This document shows, in pieces, positions 49,184 to 58,124 of a stretch of DNA of 64,000 nucleotides. The notes under the pieces are model-generated. The model had not been told where the DNA came from and did not search any database. It saw only the letters and a program-made list of their open reading frames with translations. This stretch comes from Salsipaludibacter albus (GTDB taxonomy: Bacteria; Actinomycetota; Nitriliruptoria; Nitriliruptorales; Nitriliruptoraceae): positions 62,001-126,000 of the forward strand of contig NZ_JAHOPH010000008.1 of NCBI RefSeq assembly GCF_019798055.1, in the 5' to 3' direction. Made by a program: the position numbers and the translations under genes. Positions within the stretch are counted from its first letter, which is position 1. Each line of letters opens with the position of its first letter.

Positions 49184-49812
49184 GCGGGGCTCGTCGGCCA
49201 CGACCCGCCACTCGCGCCGGGTTCCTCCGACGGTGGCGTGTCCCCGACCGGTCCGCCGTCGGACAGGTCGACGCGTGGCACGGAACGCTCGTCCTTCCCG
49301 GCCTCGAAGTAGGGCTTGCGGGCAAAGCCGAGCGGTCCGGCGACCAGCACGGACGGGAAGGTCTCGATCCGGGTGTTGAGGTCCTCGACGACGGCGTTGT
49401 GGTAGCGACGGGCGAAGGCGATGTCTTCTTCGAGCACGGCGAGCTGGCGCTGGAGGGCCAGGAAGTTCGCGGACGCCTGCAGCTCGGGGTAGTCCTCGGC
49501 CAGCAGGAACATGTTGCGCAGCGCGGCCACCAGCATCGAGTCGGCCTGCTCGGCCTCGGCCGGTCCGGTGGCAGCCACGACCGCCTGGCGGGCGCGGGTG
49601 ACCTCCTCGAAGGTCTCGCGTTCGTGGCCGGCGTAGCCCTTGACGGCCTCGACCAGGTTGGGCACGAGGTCGGCGCGCCGCTGCAACTGGACGTCGATGC
49701 CCGACCATGCCTCCTCGGCCTTGTTGCGCAGCCGGACCAGGGCGTTGTACGTCACCGCGACGAACACGGCCACGACCAGGAGCAGGCCAAGCCCCACCCA
49801 CATCCACACCAT
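49180..49812 (-). CDS. lemA: LemA family protein
   Basis: The 210-residue protein has one N-terminal membrane segment (about residues 4-24) and the LemA helical core (YNALVRLRNKAEEAWSGIDVQLQRRADLVPNLVEAVKGYAGHERETFEEVTRARQA, about 23-77; then NFLALQRQLAVLEEDIAFARRYHN). A hydrophilic ~45-residue tail is unusual. LemA proteins are membrane-anchored helical bundles of unclear function that are often paired with DUF2207 or TPM-domain proteins, as here. The ATG at 49812 follows GAGGGG. The gene is the first of the LemA-DUF2207-MoxR-VWA run. Confidence 0.9.
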   Translation of the reverse strand: MVWMWVGLGLLLVVAVFVAVTYNALVRLRNKAEEAWSGIDVQLQRRADLVPNLVEAVKGYAGHERETFEEVTRARQAVVAATGPAEAEQADSMLVAALRNMFLLAEDYPELQASANFLALQRQLAVLEEDIAFARRYHNAVVEDLNTRIETFPSVLVAGPLGFARKPYFEAGKDERSVPRVDLSDGGPVGDTPPSEEPGASGGSWPTSPA

Positions 49813-49872
49813 GTCGTTCCCCTCGTGACGTGGCCATGAGCGTAGGACCATCGAGACGCGACGGCGACAGGC

Positions 49873-51009
49873 TCAGGCGTCGCCCCGGGCAGCCCGGTGG
49901 TCGGGGAAGACGAAGAGCTGGTCGCGGTGCACGACCTCGCGGATGCGCCCGGCGCCCAGGGCCTCGCGTGCCTCGGTGGTCGAGCGACCGGCGATGAGCC
50001 GCAGGTCCTCGGCCGCCAGGGTCGTCAGCCCCCGGGCCACCGCCACGCCGTCGGGCCCGGTGATCTCGACACAGGATCCGGCCACGAAGTCGCCGTCCAC
50101 GTCGACCACGCCCACGGGCAGCAGCGAGGTCCCCCGACGGGTCAGGGCCTCGACGGCCCCGGCGTCGACGACGACCCGGCCGCGGATCCGCAGGGCGAAG
50201 CCGATCCACAGTCGACGGGCGTCGCTCGCGCGTGGCCGGGCCGGGAACAGGGTGCCCACCGACCGGCCGGCGACCGCGTCGACCACCACGTCCGGACGTG
50301 CGGCGTTGGCGATCACCACCGCGCCTCCCGAGGAGGTCACCACCTGGGCCGAGTCGACCTTGGTCCGCATGCCTCCGGACCCGACGTGGGACCCGGTGCC
50401 GCCGACCAGGACGTCGTCGAGCGTGGCGGGGTCGTCGATGCGCGGGATCACCCGGGCCCCCGGACGTCCGGGTGGCGCGTCGTGCACGCCGTCGACGTCC
50501 GACAGCACGACCAGCAGGTCGGCATGCAGCATCGAGGCCACCAGGGCGGCGAGGTGGTCGTTGTCGCCGTACGCCAGCTCGTCGAAGGCGATGGTGTCGT
50601 TCTCGTTGATGACCGGGATGGTCTCGAGCTCCAGCAACCGGCGCAGGGTGCGACGGGCCCCGAGGTAGCGCCCACGCCCGACGAAGTCGTCCTGGGTGAG
50701 CAGGACCTGGGCGGCGGACAGCCCGTGGTCGTCGAAGACGTGCTGATAGGCGTTGATCAGCTCGGCCTGGCCGACCGCGGCACAGGCCTGCAGCAGTTCG
50801 CGCTCCCGGGGGCGGTGGTGCAGCCCCAGCAGCCCCATGCCGGCCGAGACCGCACCCGAGGACACCAGCACGACCCGGGAGCCGTCGGCCCGGACCCGCG
50901 CGAGCTGGTGGCCGAGCCGGGCCACCACGGAGCGGTCCAGCAACCCGTCGGGGCCACGCAGGGACGACGACCCGACCTTGACGACGACCAGCCCGGGACG
51001 CTCGGCCAT
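49873..51009 (-). CDS. proB: Glutamate 5-kinase
   Basis: The 378-residue protein has the kinase domain (VVKVGSSSLRGP at the start; VSSGAVSAGMGLL; VINENDTIAFDELAYGDNDHLAALVA; GSGGMRTKVDSAQ) and a C-terminal PUA domain (RGRVVVDAGAVEALTRRGTSLLPVGVVDVDGDFVAGSCVEI). ProB phosphorylates glutamate as the first step of proline synthesis. It starts one base after the obgE stop, so the two are one transcript. The usual next gene proA (glutamate-5-semialdehyde dehydrogenase) is not found in this window. Confidence 0.95.
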   Translation of the reverse strand: MAERPGLVVVKVGSSSLRGPDGLLDRSVVARLGHQLARVRADGSRVVLVSSGAVSAGMGLLGLHHRPRERELLQACAAVGQAELINAYQHVFDDHGLSAAQVLLTQDDFVGRGRYLGARRTLRRLLELETIPVINENDTIAFDELAYGDNDHLAALVASMLHADLLVVLSDVDGVHDAPPGRPGARVIPRIDDPATLDDVLVGGTGSHVGSGGMRTKVDSAQVVTSSGGAVVIANAARPDVVVDAVAGRSVGTLFPARPRASDARRLWIGFALRIRGRVVVDAGAVEALTRRGTSLLPVGVVDVDGDFVAGSCVEITGPDGVAVARGLTTLAAEDLRLIAGRSTTEAREALGAGRIREVVHRDQLFVFPDHRAARGDA

Positions 51010-51010
51010 G

Positions 51011-52447
51011 TCAGCGACCCGCGTCGTCGACGGCGTCGACGACGATGTCTCCCTCGACCTCGTCGGGGTCGTCGTCGTCGAACTCGCCGGCAAGGATCTC
51101 GGCCCGCTCCTCGGCGGGCAGGTCGTCCAGCTCGGGTTGGAAGTCGAAGACCGCCTCGCCGATGACGACCTCGTCGCCGGAGCGCGCGCCGGCGTCGACC
51201 AGCGCCGACACCACGCCGGCACGACGCAGGCGACCCTGCAGGTACCGGGCCGCGTCGGGGTTGTCGATCGGCAGCATCTGGACCCAGCGCTCGATGCGTC
51301 GGCCCACGACCGCGTAGGCGCCGGACGGATCCCGTCCGATGCGGTAGTCCGGACCGGACTCGCGCAGGGTGATCACGACCGGTTCGTCGCCGTCGTCGGT
51401 CGCGGTCGGGTCGGTGTCCCGGGCCGCCGCGACCAGCTCGCCCAGCCGGTAGCGCAACGCGTCGAGTCCCTCCCCGGAGATCGCGGAGACCTCGAAGACC
51501 TCCCAGCCCTCGTCCTGAAGGCGAGGCCGGACCAGGTCGGCCATGGCACGCCCGTCGGGGAGGTCGACCTTGTTCAGCACCACCACCTCGACCCGCTCGG
51601 CCAGCTCGGGATCGTGGGCGACCAGTTCACGACGCAGCACGGCGAGGTCGACGAGCGGGTCACGGTCGGGATCGAACGGCGCGGTGTCGAGGACGTGCAG
51701 GAGGACCCGGCAGCGCTCCACGTGGCGCAGGAACCGGTGCCCCAGCCCCTTGCCGTCGCTGGCACCCTCGACCAGGCCGGGCACGTCGGCCAGGACGACG
51801 TCGATCGGGCTGCCGTCGGGACGGTTGCCGGCCCGCATCATGCCCAGGTGGGGGGTCAGGGTCGTGAACGGCCACGCCTCGATGCGCGGACGTGCCGCGC
51901 TCAGGCGGGACACCAGCGAGGACTTGCCGGCCGACGGGAAGCCGACCAGCCCGACGTCGGCGATCACCTTGAGGTCCAACTGCAGGCTGCGCTCCTCGAC
52001 CTCCTCGCCGTACTCGGCGAACCGCGGGACCCGGCGGTGGCGGTTGGCGAACGCGACGTTGCCACGACCGCCCCGGCCGCCCTCAGCCGCCACGAAGCGC
52101 TGGCCGTCGGTGGTCAGGTCGGCCAGCAGTCGGCCGTCACGGGTGCGCACGACCGTGCCGATCGGCACGGTCACGACCGCGTCCTCGCCCGCCGCACCGG
52201 ACTTGCGCTGCGACGAACCGTGCCCACCGTCGTCGCCACGGCGATGGGGATTGCGCTGGATGTCGAGCAGGGAGGCCTGGCCGCGCTTCGCGACCAGGAC
52301 CACGTCGCCGCCACGGCCCCCGTCACCACCGTCGGGACCGCCACGTGGCACGTGGGACTCGCGCCGCATCGAGGCAGCACCGTTGCCCCCGCGCCCACCC
52401 CGGACATGGATGGGCGTGGAGTCGATGAACTCGACGGCGTCGGACAC
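51011..52447 (-). CDS. obgE: GTPase Obg/CgtA
   Basis: The 478-residue protein has the Gly-rich Obg fold (FIDSTPIHVRGGRGGNGAASMRRE through VAAEGGRGGRGNVAF, residues about 8-130), the GTPase domain with G1 GFPSAGKSSL (about 167) and NKVD (about 300), and a C-terminal OCT domain. Obg works in late 50S ribosome assembly and stress signalling. The GTG at 52447 is preferred: it is the right distance from GAGGAA, whereas the GTG at 52453 touches it. A terminator-like hairpin lies between rpmA and this gene. Confidence 0.93.
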   Translation of the reverse strand: MSDAVEFIDSTPIHVRGGRGGNGAASMRRESHVPRGGPDGGDGGRGGDVVLVAKRGQASLLDIQRNPHRRGDDGGHGSSQRKSGAAGEDAVVTVPIGTVVRTRDGRLLADLTTDGQRFVAAEGGRGGRGNVAFANRHRRVPRFAEYGEEVEERSLQLDLKVIADVGLVGFPSAGKSSLVSRLSAARPRIEAWPFTTLTPHLGMMRAGNRPDGSPIDVVLADVPGLVEGASDGKGLGHRFLRHVERCRVLLHVLDTAPFDPDRDPLVDLAVLRRELVAHDPELAERVEVVVLNKVDLPDGRAMADLVRPRLQDEGWEVFEVSAISGEGLDALRYRLGELVAAARDTDPTATDDGDEPVVITLRESGPDYRIGRDPSGAYAVVGRRIERWVQMLPIDNPDAARYLQGRLRRAGVVSALVDAGARSGDEVVIGEAVFDFQPELDDLPAEERAEILAGEFDDDDPDEVEGDIVVDAVDDAGR

Positions 52448-52508
52448 GGGCACTTCCTCGTGGTCGGTGGTCGACGATAGGCCGGCTGCGGCGTTGCGGC
52501 CGGAACGC

Positions 52509-52543
52509 GAGACGGGGACCCCCCGATGGGGAGCCCCCGCCTC
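52509..52543 (-). terminator. Hairpin between rpmA and obgE
   Basis: On the minus strand GAGGCGGGG pairs with CCCCGTCTC (one G-U) and an inner CCCC/GGGG stem closes an ATC loop. It is in the 141-bp gap after rpmA and may reduce read-through into obgE. There is no long U-tract, so it may be an attenuator rather than a full stop. Confidence 0.45.
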
Positions 52544-52588
52544 AGCGAGTCCTCAGTGGTCGTGGTGGATCAGACCTTCAGCGGAGCG

Positions 52589-52852
52589 TTACGCGTCCGC
52601 CGGATGCGCGTCGACATTGGCGAAGGTGCGCTTGCCGGACTTGCGGAAGCGGACCGAGCCGTCCACCAGCGCGAACAGCGTGTCGTCACCACCGCGCCCG
52701 ACGTTCTCGCCGGGGTGGATCTTGGTGCCGCGCTGGCGCACGATGATGCCGCCTGCCCGGATCTCCTGGCCGCCGTAGCGCTTGACGCCCAGTCGCTTCG
52801 CCTTGGAATCGCGGCCGTTGTTGGACGAGCCGCCGCCCTTCTTGTGCGCCAT
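52589..52852 (-). CDS. rpmA: 50S ribosomal protein L27
   Basis: The 87-residue protein starts [20 protein letters not shown], the universal L27 N-terminus, and includes [22 protein letters not shown]27 sits near the peptidyl-transferase centre. It has no N-terminal extension needing cleavage. It follows rplU by 42 bp. Confidence 0.98.
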   Translation of the reverse strand: MAHKKGGGSSNNGRDSKAKRLGVKRYGGQEIRAGGIIVRQRGTKIHPGENVGRGGDDTLFALVDGSVRFRKSGKRTFANVDAHPADA

Positions 52853-52894
52853 GGTGAGTCCTTCTCGATGCCGGTCCCGGGACCGGGAAGCTGG

Positions 52895-53194
52895 TCAGAT
52901 GCTGTCGATCTTGATGGTCGTGCGGTGCTGGCGGTGCCCCCGGCGCTTGTGCTGGCGCGACTTGTTCTTGTAGGTGAACACGCGGATCTTCTTGCCGCGG
53001 TCGTGGCCGGTGATGGTCGCGTCGACCGTGCGGTCGGCCACGTCGGCGCCGGTGGTGACCTCCGAGCCGTCACCGACCAGGACGACGGGCAGCGACACGG
53101 AGTCGCCGACATCACCGCCGAGCTTCTCGACGACGACCTCCTGGCCTTCTTCGACGCGGTACTGCTTGCCGCCGGTGGCGATGATCGCGTACAC
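52895..53194 (-). CDS. rplU: 50S ribosomal protein L21
   Basis: The 99-residue protein starts MYAIIATGGKQYRVEEGQ and contains KNKSRQHKRRGHRQHRT, the L21 signature. It is the first gene of the rplU-rpmA-obgE-proB transcript, with its own promoter and a 5' stem-loop upstream. Confidence 0.98.
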   Translation of the reverse strand: MYAIIATGGKQYRVEEGQEVVVEKLGGDVGDSVSLPVVLVGDGSEVTTGADVADRTVDATITGHDRGKKIRVFTYKNKSRQHKRRGHRQHRTTIKIDSI

Positions 53195-53293
53195 GGTGGA
53201 CTCCTGCGAGATGTGGTTGGGCAGGCGGGCGCACGGTGGCCCCGGTCAGGGGTGGCGCGGGGCGCTGCCGATGGTGGGAAACGACACGACTGG

Positions 53294-53314
53294 CGGCTCC
53301 GCACCGCGGAACCG
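53294..53314 (-). promoter_or_regulatory. 5' stem-loop in the rplU leader
   Basis: On the minus strand cggttccgc pairs with gcggagccg (one G-U) around a 3-base loop, close to the predicted transcription start and about 100 bases before the rplU start codon. It could be a regulatory leader structure for r-protein control, but the pairing alone does not prove this. Confidence 0.4.
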
Positions 53315-53325
53315 CAACGAACGAC

Positions 53326-53354
53326 AGGCTATCGCAGCCCCCGCGGGCGTGCCA
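53326..53354 (-). promoter_or_regulatory. Promoter of the rplU-rpmA-obgE-proB transcript
   Basis: TGGCAC (53354-53349) and TAGCCT (53331-53326) are 17 bp apart on the minus strand, about 130 bp before rplU. The opposite direction has a weaker GATACC in the same gap that may serve the sucrase-like gene. Confidence 0.55.
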
Positions 53355-53447
53355 GCCGGGGGTCGATACCGTTCGGACGGCCCCGACTCGTGGGTTCCGG
53401 AGCACCGTCGTCCGGCCCACCCCCCGCTCCGAAGGGAAGTGTGCCGC

Positions 53448-54341
53448 GTGTCCGACGTCCTCGACCCCGACCAACGCTGTGCCCTGGTGGCGCGGGACGA
53501 CGAGCCGCTGGCCGGCACCGCGCCGGAGGCCCCGTGGTGGGTCCTGGTCGAGGACCCCGGCCCGTGGGGCCGCGACGCCCTGGCCGATGGCGGGCTCCCC
53601 GAGCGCGTGGTCGCCCACCTGGTGCGCCAGACCGAGGCCCACGGCGTGCGCTACCAGGCCGTGCGCCGACCCGACCGGACGCGCAAGGCACGCCGAGCCG
53701 TGTACCTCGCCAACGTGCGGGCCGGCTGGCTGGCGCGCCTCGACCTGCCGGTCGAGCAGTTGGTCGACCTCGACCTGGCAGTGGTGACCGCGGACCGAGC
53801 CCCGGCAGGCGCCACCGAGGTCACCGACCCGCTGGTCGCGGTGTGCACGCACTCGCGTCGGGACGCCTGCTGTGCGCTGTGGGGGCGCCCGATGGTGGCG
53901 TCGCTGGCCCGACGGGCACCGGACGTGGTCTGGGAGACCTCGCACACCAGCGGTCACCGCTTCGCACCCAGCATCCTGGCCTTCCCCACGGGCGGTGTGT
54001 ACGGGTTCGTCGACGATCCCGAGGCACTGCTCGACGACCTGCTCGACGGCCGGCTGCACCTGGCGCACTACCGCGGCGACCCGGCCCTGTCACGACCAGC
54101 CCAGGCCGCCGAGGTCACGGTGCGTCGCGCCCACGACCTCACCGATCCCGCCGCCGTTCGGGTCGTGTCGAGCCGGCACGATGGCGCCACCGCGACCGTG
54201 GTCGTCACGTCGCCGGCCGGGCGCGAGGTCGTGGTGCTGGATCGCGTCGAGCTGCCACCCGCCATGACGTCGTGCGGCGGGGACCCCAAGCCGCGCGCGA
54301 CCTGGCGAGTCCGTTCGGTCGGAGGCGACACCCCCGGCTGA
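53448..54341 (+). CDS. Sucrase/ferredoxin-like protein (thioredoxin-like [2Fe-2S])
   Basis: The 297-residue protein belongs to the sucrase/ferredoxin-like family: CTHSRRDACCALWGRPM (about residues 132-148) and ETSHTSGHRFAPSILAFPTG (about 163-182) match its conserved cysteine and histidine blocks, which can hold a [2Fe-2S] cluster in a thioredoxin-like fold. The family name does not imply sucrase activity; an electron-transfer role is more likely. The GTG at 53448 follows GAAGGGAAG. It lies in an accessory block between rplU and RNase E/G. Confidence 0.83.
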   Translation: MSDVLDPDQRCALVARDDEPLAGTAPEAPWWVLVEDPGPWGRDALADGGLPERVVAHLVRQTEAHGVRYQAVRRPDRTRKARRAVYLANVRAGWLARLDLPVEQLVDLDLAVVTADRAPAGATEVTDPLVAVCTHSRRDACCALWGRPMVASLARRAPDVVWETSHTSGHRFAPSILAFPTGGVYGFVDDPEALLDDLLDGRLHLAHYRGDPALSRPAQAAEVTVRRAHDLTDPAAVRVVSSRHDGATATVVVTSPAGREVVVLDRVELPPAMTSCGGDPKPRATWRVRSVGGDTPG

Positions 54342-54356
54342 TCGACGACCGGCGGC

Positions 54357-56132
54357 TCAGCCCCGGGCGGCGGCCACGGCGAGGCGGGCCATGAGGCTGG
54401 TGCGTCCCGTGGCCTCGAACTCGGTCAACAGGCGCCCGACCTCGGCCGAGCGCGCATGGGTGTGCGAGGTGATCCTGCCCGGGGTCGGACGGAACGGGCT
54501 GCGCAGCACGGACTTCTCGACCAGGTCGTCGGGCAGCAGCCAGGTGTTGTGCACGAACCCCGTGCCGGACTGGATGTCGGTCCGGCTCCGTCCGGGCGCA
54601 CCTCCCCAGGGCAGCACGACGGTCCCGTAGGCGGTCCCGCCCCAGTCGTTGACGACGACGGTGCCGTACTCCAGCCGGTCGATGGCCCGCTCCACCGCGT
54701 CCCGGATCGCCGGGTCCCGCAGGCTCCGCGGATGCACCAGGATCGAGGCCGACAGGGTGCCCCACAGCACGTCGTTGGCGAAGTCCACGGCCTCCTCGAG
54801 GTAGTCCACCACCGACCGGGGGGCGTCCAGCCCGACCTCGCCGAACACCCCGCAGAACGCCTCGTGGGTGAAGGCGAGGTGACCAGTGTCGGACGGGTCC
54901 AGGTCGGCCAGGAGCGTGAAGGGGAGGCTGCCCGGGGCCGTCCCCCCGAACCCCTCGACCCGGTCGTGGGACGCGACGAGCTCCCGGTGGCGCTCCTCGG
55001 CGCCCGGGTACCAGGCCTGGCGGTCCTCCGCCTCGGCGAGCGACGCCCGGACGGCATCCAGCAGCCGCCCGCGTCGGTTCCAGTGGACGTGCGTGACCAC
55101 CACGCGCGCAGCCACGCAGTTGAAGCCGCCGTTGTTGACCAGCATCGAGGCGATGGTGTCGCCCTGGGCGGCCAGGTCGTCGTCGGTCCAGGGTCCGGGG
55201 ACCACGATCACGGGTGAGACGTTGCCGAGCTCGGCAGTGAAGGTCTTGGTCATCACCGGCTCGTCGGCCGCGCGGCGGCGAGCGCCCTCCTCGCCGGTCC
55301 CGAACACGATCGCGTCGTGGGTCCTGTCCGACCCGGTGACGTGGACCGCCGCGACGTCGTCGTGGCCGACCAGGTGGGCGCCCTCGTCGCGACCGCCGGA
55401 GACGATCCGCACCAGGTCGGCGTCCACGAACGCCCGCAGCGCCCGGCGCAGGTGCGGGGCGAGCCAGTCGTTGACCGGGCTCATCTTCAGCACGACCGTG
55501 CGGAGGTGCCCGTAGAGCTGGGCGAGGACGTCCATCGGGGGAATCGACGACACGTTGCCGGCGCCCAGCACGACCGCCACCTCGCCCTCGTGGGGCGGCT
55601 CGTGCCCGTCCCGGTGGACCTCGCCGATCCGGGACTCGACCTCCGCAACGGTGACCCCCTCCCGCATCACGACCTGGCCGGTCCTGCGCGGCAGCAGGAG
55701 GCGGTCCCGACCGTCCGCCGGCAGGACGTGGACGACGGTCCGCCCGTCGTCACGCTGCTCGATCCGTGGGGGCTGCGGCCGGCCCGTGGTCACCACGTCG
55801 GTCAGCGTCTGGTGCAGGAGGCGCAGGTTGCGGGCCACCAGTGCGGGACCGCCCAGCCACTCGTCGCCCATCGCCCGCTGGTCGCGCGAGATGCCCTTTG
55901 CCACCTGCGCGGCCAGGACCCAGTCCTCGGCCGCCGCGAGCGTGTCGCCCCGCGCCTGTTCCAGCAGGGCGAGTCGTCGGGGGAGGTCGGACGTGACCCA
56001 TCCGGGTGCTGCCCCGGCGACGACTGCCACGGCCCGGTCGAGTTCGTCGGGGGAGGTCGTGGGTTGCTCGGCGACCTGCGGGATGTCGGGGGTGCCGGCC
56101 TGCCGGTCGGTCGCCGCGTCGGTGCTCGTCAT
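54357..56132 (-). CDS. Aldehyde dehydrogenase superfamily protein, atypical
   Basis: The 591-residue protein has the ALDH fold with KMSPVNDWLAPHL (cofactor-pocket lysine), TAELGNVSPVIVV (general base Glu) and NNGGFNCVAARVV, which holds the catalytic cysteine. It is longer than the usual ~480-500 residues, and its NAD-binding and catalytic motifs are divergent, so the substrate is not clear and it may not act on simple aldehydes. It is convergent with the sucrase-like gene, 15 bp away. The ATG at 56132 was taken because it heads the whole frame; the first ~30 residues are not conserved and the start could be later. Confidence 0.75.
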   Translation of the reverse strand: MTSTDAATDRQAGTPDIPQVAEQPTTSPDELDRAVAVVAGAAPGWVTSDLPRRLALLEQARGDTLAAAEDWVLAAQVAKGISRDQRAMGDEWLGGPALVARNLRLLHQTLTDVVTTGRPQPPRIEQRDDGRTVVHVLPADGRDRLLLPRRTGQVVMREGVTVAEVESRIGEVHRDGHEPPHEGEVAVVLGAGNVSSIPPMDVLAQLYGHLRTVVLKMSPVNDWLAPHLRRALRAFVDADLVRIVSGGRDEGAHLVGHDDVAAVHVTGSDRTHDAIVFGTGEEGARRRAADEPVMTKTFTAELGNVSPVIVVPGPWTDDDLAAQGDTIASMLVNNGGFNCVAARVVVTHVHWNRRGRLLDAVRASLAEAEDRQAWYPGAEERHRELVASHDRVEGFGGTAPGSLPFTLLADLDPSDTGHLAFTHEAFCGVFGEVGLDAPRSVVDYLEEAVDFANDVLWGTLSASILVHPRSLRDPAIRDAVERAIDRLEYGTVVVNDWGGTAYGTVVLPWGGAPGRSRTDIQSGTGFVHNTWLLPDDLVEKSVLRSPFRPTPGRITSHTHARSAEVGRLLTEFEATGRTSLMARLAVAAARG

Positions 56133-56279
56133 GGCCTCACCCCGTGGGTGGTCGATGCCGACCGTGTGACGACTCGGGCGCCCGGGTCGGCTGGCGTCGG
56201 TGCGTGGTCGGCGACGGGACCACGCCCCGCCGGCGAGCAGGCTACTGGTGGCCGGATCGGCCGGGCACCGCCACCGAGA

Positions 56280-58124
56280 TCAGCCGGTGGGTGCCCGCCC
56301 CGCCGTGCCGGCCTCCCACGAGTCGTACAGGTCGGCGTACACGCCGCCCGCAGCCACCAGGTCGTCGTGGTGACCGTCCTCGACCAGCCGGCCGTGGTCG
56401 AACACCAGCACGCGTTGCGAGGACTGGGCCGTCGACAGCCGGTGGGCGATGGTCACCGTGGTCCGCCCCCGGGTCAGGCCGTCCAGCGCACGACGCAGGC
56501 GGACCTCGGTGGCGGGGTCGACCGCGGAGGTGGCCTCGTCCAGCACCAGCAGTCGTGGGTCGGCGACGTAGGCCCGGGCCAGCGCGACCAGTTGGCGCTC
56601 GCCGGCCGACAACGCGCCGCCCCGGTCCCCGACCGGCGTGTCGAGTCCGTCGGGCAGTGACGCCACCCAGTCGGCCAGGCCGAGGTCGTCGAGCGCGCTC
56701 CACAACTGGTCGGAGGTGGCGTCCGGCTCGCCCTGCAGGAGGTTGTCGCGCACGGTCCCGGCGAACAACGCGCCCTCCTGGGGCACCATCACGACGTGAC
56801 GGCGCAGCGATCCGAACGCGACCCGGTCGATCGGCCGGCCCTGGACCTCGACCGTGCCGGTGGACGGGTCCATCAGCCGGGTCAGGAGCTTGGCGAAGGT
56901 GGTCTTGCCCGATCCTGTCTCGCCGACGACGGCGACGTGCTGCTCGGGTGGGATGCTGACAGTGATGTCCTCCAGGACCGTGGGGCTGGACGCCTCGCGG
57001 GCGGTCTCGCCCGGCCGCGGGTAGCGGAACCCGACACTCGTGAAGGTCACGCCGACCGGTGCGTCGTCCAGCACCAGGCCGTCCTCGCCCGGGTCGGCCA
57101 CGTCCGGCGCGACGTCGAGCACGTCCAGGACCCGGCGCCAGCCGGCCACCGCGGTCTGGCCCTCGTTGACGGTCTCGGCCGCGATCTGGACCGGCTCGAC
57201 GAACAGCGAGATCAGGAACAGCATCGCGACGACCGTCCCCGGGGTCTCCGCGCCCAGGCCGACGAAGACGACGCCCGCGACGACGACCGCGGCGGTGGCG
57301 GCGCCGGAGAAGGACTCGCCGGTCCCGGAGAACAGCGCGGACAGCCGGCCGGCTCGCAGGGCGGCGTCGGTGTGGTCCTCGATCGCGTCGTCGAGCCGCT
57401 CCTGGATCGAGTGTTCGATCCCGTAGGCGCGGATCACCGGGGCGCCGACGACCACCTCGGCGAGCCTCCCGAGCAGGATCCCGAGGCGCTCGCGCACGTC
57501 GGTGTAGGCCACCGTGAGCCGGCCCTGGAACCACTTCGCGGCCAGCACGAACGGCACGAACAGGACCAGCACGACGATCGTCAGCCGCCAGGAGTAGACC
57601 AGCATCACCACCGCCGCGACGACCAGCTGGGCCGAGGCGGTCAGGAGGTTGAGGCCGCCGCGCTGCATGAACCTCGACACCTCGTCGACGTCGGAGGTCA
57701 CGCGGGCCACGAGGTTGCCACGATGCTCGCTCGCCTGGTGGAGCATGGAGAGGTCGTGGATGTGGCCGAAGGTGCGCACGCGCAGGTTGGCCAGCGCGGT
57801 CTCGACCGCCGTCGCCAACCGGATGTTCATCGCCCCGGTCGACAGGGCCGTGACCAGGACGGCCAGCGAGGCCCACAGGACCGCACGCACGACCAGTGGC
57901 AGGTCGACGGCCGTGGTGCCCGCACCGATGCCCAACCCGTTGTCGATGGTCTGCTGCACGGCGATCGGCACGACCACGCGGCCGGCCGTGGCGACCAGGG
58001 CGAGCAACACGGTCACGGTCAGCCCACGCCGGAGCTCCGGCGACAGGCGCAGCCCACGTCGGACGGTGTGCAGCGCGGAACCTGCGTCCAGGCGTTCCGT
58101 GTTCGGAGCGGTCGTGGTGCTCAT
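56280..58124 (-). CDS. ABC exporter half-transporter, second system, subunit B
   Basis: The 614-residue protein has an exporter membrane domain (about residues 30-330) and an ATPase domain with Walker A GETGSGKTT, signature LSAGERQLVAL (Gly to Ala, Gln to Glu) and Walker B LLVLDEATSAVD with the catalytic Glu. Its ATG overlaps the stop of the partner gene (ATGA). The altered signature is complemented by the degenerate Walker B of the partner, as in the 34.4-kb system, so one of the two ATP sites is expected to be inactive. Cargo unknown. Confidence 0.9.
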   Translation of the reverse strand: MSTTTAPNTERLDAGSALHTVRRGLRLSPELRRGLTVTVLLALVATAGRVVVPIAVQQTIDNGLGIGAGTTAVDLPLVVRAVLWASLAVLVTALSTGAMNIRLATAVETALANLRVRTFGHIHDLSMLHQASEHRGNLVARVTSDVDEVSRFMQRGGLNLLTASAQLVVAAVVMLVYSWRLTIVVLVLFVPFVLAAKWFQGRLTVAYTDVRERLGILLGRLAEVVVGAPVIRAYGIEHSIQERLDDAIEDHTDAALRAGRLSALFSGTGESFSGAATAAVVVAGVVFVGLGAETPGTVVAMLFLISLFVEPVQIAAETVNEGQTAVAGWRRVLDVLDVAPDVADPGEDGLVLDDAPVGVTFTSVGFRYPRPGETAREASSPTVLEDITVSIPPEQHVAVVGETGSGKTTFAKLLTRLMDPSTGTVEVQGRPIDRVAFGSLRRHVVMVPQEGALFAGTVRDNLLQGEPDATSDQLWSALDDLGLADWVASLPDGLDTPVGDRGGALSAGERQLVALARAYVADPRLLVLDEATSAVDPATEVRLRRALDGLTRGRTTVTIAHRLSTAQSSQRVLVFDHGRLVEDGHHDDLVAAGGVYADLYDSWEAGTAGRAPTG

